Below are positions 33,801-33,915 of a stretch of 33,915 bases of DNA, one piece after another. The first letter of the stretch is position 1. Every line of letters starts with the position of its first letter. This stretch comes from Pedosphaera sp. (lineage in GTDB: Bacteria > Verrucomicrobiota > Verrucomicrobiia > Limisphaerales > SIBE01), in assembly GCA_009695265.1 (NCBI GenBank), contig SIBE01000012.1, forward strand, positions 1-33,915, read 5' to 3'. A program made the translations under genes and the position numbers. A model generated the notes under the pieces. The model was not told the DNA's origin, made no database searches, and worked only from the letters and a program-made list of their open reading frames with translations.

Positions 33801-33915
33801 ATGACGGCATGGGTCGGACTGCTCAGGTTGACGAAGAACCGTTCGACATCTTCATTCGACAAATCGCCCTTCACCGCCACTGTGATCGGCTGCGTCACGG
33901 ATCGGATCGGAAACG
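30887..33915 (-). CDS. Large Calx-beta repeat surface protein (N-terminus outside window)
   Basis: 1008 visible residues; the frame is open to the window edge, so the start and signal peptide are missing. Four complete Calx-beta domains of about 110 residues and the end of a fifth are seen, each closing with G-x-G-T-I-x-x-(D/N)-D and opening with strands like PTISINDVDVTEGDTG. Acidic DEPDE/ETNETF loops are likely calcium sites. An Ig-like domain follows (about 500-590: NQPPVVRLTSPANGSAF). Next comes a region of about 220 residues resembling a class I amidotransferase/ThuA-like fold (VAIVRNFPDPEIIQMQDYL, YKLIIWDDLGSA), a DUF11/CARDB-like domain (about 815-930), and a terminal module with YSLQASTNLLSWVNV. 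Probably secreted or surface-displayed in adhesion or carbohydrate contact; inferred. Confidence 0.85.
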   Translation of the reverse strand, partial: FPIRSVTQPITVAVKGDLSNEDVERFFVNLSSPTHAVILDGQGIGTIADNDRLPEISITDTNVIEGRTASFAVRLSTPSGRKVTVQFATFNGAADAPSDYTTTTGTLTFDVGETTRTIEVATVDDPFDEPDETFSVRLTSPANAAIARGEGVGTIVSNDIAPTISINDVDVTEGDTGTVNAVFTVSLSAPSAQQVSVNFTTTSGTATSPEDFAAKVGTLVFPLGTTSQSITIAVNGDRIDEPREIFYVDLSTPLNAVLGVKRGTGTILDDDVEPTLSITDAAALEGSSGTNQMIFTVRLSAVSSQTVTATFTTVDGSAVAGLDYVQTAGSLTVLPGTLTNVIQVPIIADAFHETNETFEVRLSEVKNARLTDGLGLGTIIDDDVQPTLTISDVVIAEGNSGRTNAAFVVRLSIASSEPVSVDFKTSDGTASVGADYLAASSRLIFPPGTLTQTVLVDVIGDTVFEANETFLVTLTSPVNAGLADDQGLGTILNDDQATNQPPVVRLTSPANGSAFTTPVEIPITVDARDPDGKIQRVDIFVGSILLGRITTPPFSLIWTNEAAGAYSLSATAVDDQGAATTASPVTILVSRSVVASDVAIVRNFPDPEIIQMQDYLLELGISSQVFDQEGLTFEAIKDYKLIIWDDLGSAAQGLTDKDVGIFREAFDHEIAIFFIGEALSASAKNLSALQRNQWINLIHLTPDENQRGNGTVTLDQKTGHPIINGHFGIIPSFVCSTNLSGIAQPAPGVTLLGRSGTADVLLAFEDEILGSPTRTLTQSFAAVNGSDTLGLAERKRLFKNGASWLLRKGFQSLTDLSIALTGPPDRATVGQQLTYTGTIGHQGEIAGSGVTVTIPLPSNAKFVSASFIQGSVSEVGGALIYNLGNMESAQQATFTFVVTPTEPGKITIRASVTGNEADPGPFNNSDSVETVVVGDPSEVPKLMVARLENQMLRFFLSVTPQRTYSLQASTNLLSWVNVTNFNASSSSFSLDPSTAAKFKEQFFRIISP

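Noticed and set aside
1-33915. CRISPR arrays, tRNA or rRNA genes, integrase or transposase genes
   Set aside because: No regularly spaced direct repeats, no tRNA cloverleaf-like segment and no recognisable transposase or integrase protein were seen; small degenerate tRNAs cannot be fully excluded by eye.

Overview
The window looks like chromosomal DNA of a member of the Verrucomicrobiota, probably a Pedosphaera/Limisphaerales-type lineage. The signs are moderate GC, two PQQ-like beta-propeller outer proteins, a NIPSNAP-family secreted protein, and a very large Calx-beta protein that ends in the short 'LQASTNLLSWV' type module common in that phylum. This assignment is inference from protein style; no rRNA or tRNA gene lies in the window.

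Layout. Bases 1-4243 are read leftward: a truncated RRM RNA-binding protein, then (in order of transcription) nuoA, a phosphohexomutase, aldose 1-epimerase and rsmI. Diverging rightward are a membrane-anchored TPR protein, UDP-glucose dehydrogenase and a Nudix hydrolase. 7265-8647 (leftward) holds a zinc-ribbon DUF5679 protein followed by an unusual tandem NDK protein. A gene-poor stretch precedes a secreted PQQ-propeller protein. After it lie an inverted-repeat-bounded 281-bp element and a REP-like palindrome. 11233-14883 (leftward) carries a secreted thioredoxin-like protein, then a two-gene coupled unit: a PqqD-like / degenerate M50-like membrane protein with two cyclic-nucleotide-binding domains, and a GspG-like/Sel1 membrane protein. 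Next come a double-ACT protein, a secreted M3 metallopeptidase convergent with an OPT-family oligopeptide transporter, and a stand-alone cNMP-binding coiled-coil protein.

20466-22590 is a tightly overlapped set: a NIPSNAP protein, a 63-codon ORF and a second PQQ-propeller gene. The last is broken by an in-frame TGA and a 3' truncation. prfA and rpmE (with an intrinsic terminator) and a sugar-isomerase-like gene are read leftward. A lipoprotein propeller precedes the fatty-acid synthesis cluster fabD-fabG-acpP-fabF, where a strong hairpin separates acpP from fabF. The right edge is a partial giant Calx-beta surface protein.

How genes may work together: pgm, galM and ugd are the sugar-phosphate/UDP-sugar branch; the M3 peptidase and OPT transporter fit peptide scavenging; fabD/G/acpP/F are the FAS II core; prfA and rpmE are translation genes. 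The best candidate for something little described is the cNMP-binding pseudo-M50 protein with its ATGA-coupled GspG-like/Sel1 partner. The tandem NDK protein, with one dead copy and one insertion-bearing copy, is second.
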